DNA of 5,556 nucleotides from Thermoplasmata archaeon (GTDB lineage Archaea > Thermoplasmatota > E2 > UBA202 > JdFR-43), in contig JAGGYX010000097.1 in the NCBI GenBank assembly GCA_021162305.1, positions 1-5,556 of the forward strand. Direction: 5' to 3'. The notes under the pieces are model-generated. The model saw only the letters and a program-made list of their open reading frames with translations, was not told the origin of the DNA and did not search any database. The position numbers and the translations under genes were made by a program. Shown in pieces: positions 5,545 through 5,556 of the stretch. Within the stretch, counting starts at the first letter, position 1. Every line of letters begins with the position of its first letter.

Positions 5545-5556
5545 TTTTATGGTGAG

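Noticed and set aside
5549..5556. ATGGTGAG at the right edge as the start of a downstream gene
   Set aside because: Only two codons are visible, so nothing can be supported. The nearer ATG at 5541, overlapping the nadE stop, hits a stop after four codons.

Overview
This is a compact, AT-rich stretch of an archaeal chromosome with seven complete protein genes and almost no intergenic DNA. The archaeal assignment rests on an aIF5A gene carrying the hypusination loop, AGA/AGG-dominated arginine codons, TATA-like boxes 24-29 nt before start codons, and the lack of convincing Shine-Dalgarno sites, which points to leaderless transcripts. The gene set would suit a euryarchaeal, possibly Thermoplasmatota-like, lineage, but the rank below Archaea is a guess. 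No rRNA, tRNA, CRISPR, insertion sequence or phage gene was seen. These look like housekeeping genes in an informative arrangement.

Layout. (1) 120-1297, plus strand: aIF5A and an agmatinase-type ureohydrolase overlap by 4 nt. Agmatinase makes putrescine, the precursor of the spermidine-type polyamines that modify aIF5A. (2) 1290-2216, minus strand: a thioredoxin reductase whose 3' end overlaps the agmatinase tail-to-tail by 8 bp. (3) 2247-3652, minus strand: a stand-alone Lrp/AsnC-type ligand-binding (RAM) protein and an amino-acid permease of the AAAP/HAAAP type, also overlapping by 4 nt. This looks like a small amino-acid sensor plus transporter unit. (4) 3675-4697, minus strand: a nitrilase-superfamily amidase. 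It diverges across only 37 bp from (5) 4735-5544, plus strand: an NAD+ synthase with the PP-loop but no glutaminase domain of its own.

The most interesting point is the last pair. The amidase carries sequence signatures of the glutaminase domain of fused glutamine-dependent NAD+ synthetases. The two genes therefore look like a split NAD+ synthetase whose parts are transcribed divergently from interlocked promoters. The amidase also has an extra C-terminal segment of about 75 residues that faintly resembles a decayed synthetase PP-loop domain.

The first 119 bases hold only the aIF5A promoter region; nothing else could be supported there. Functions are read from motifs by eye, and promoter and terminator calls are pattern-based and low to moderate in confidence.
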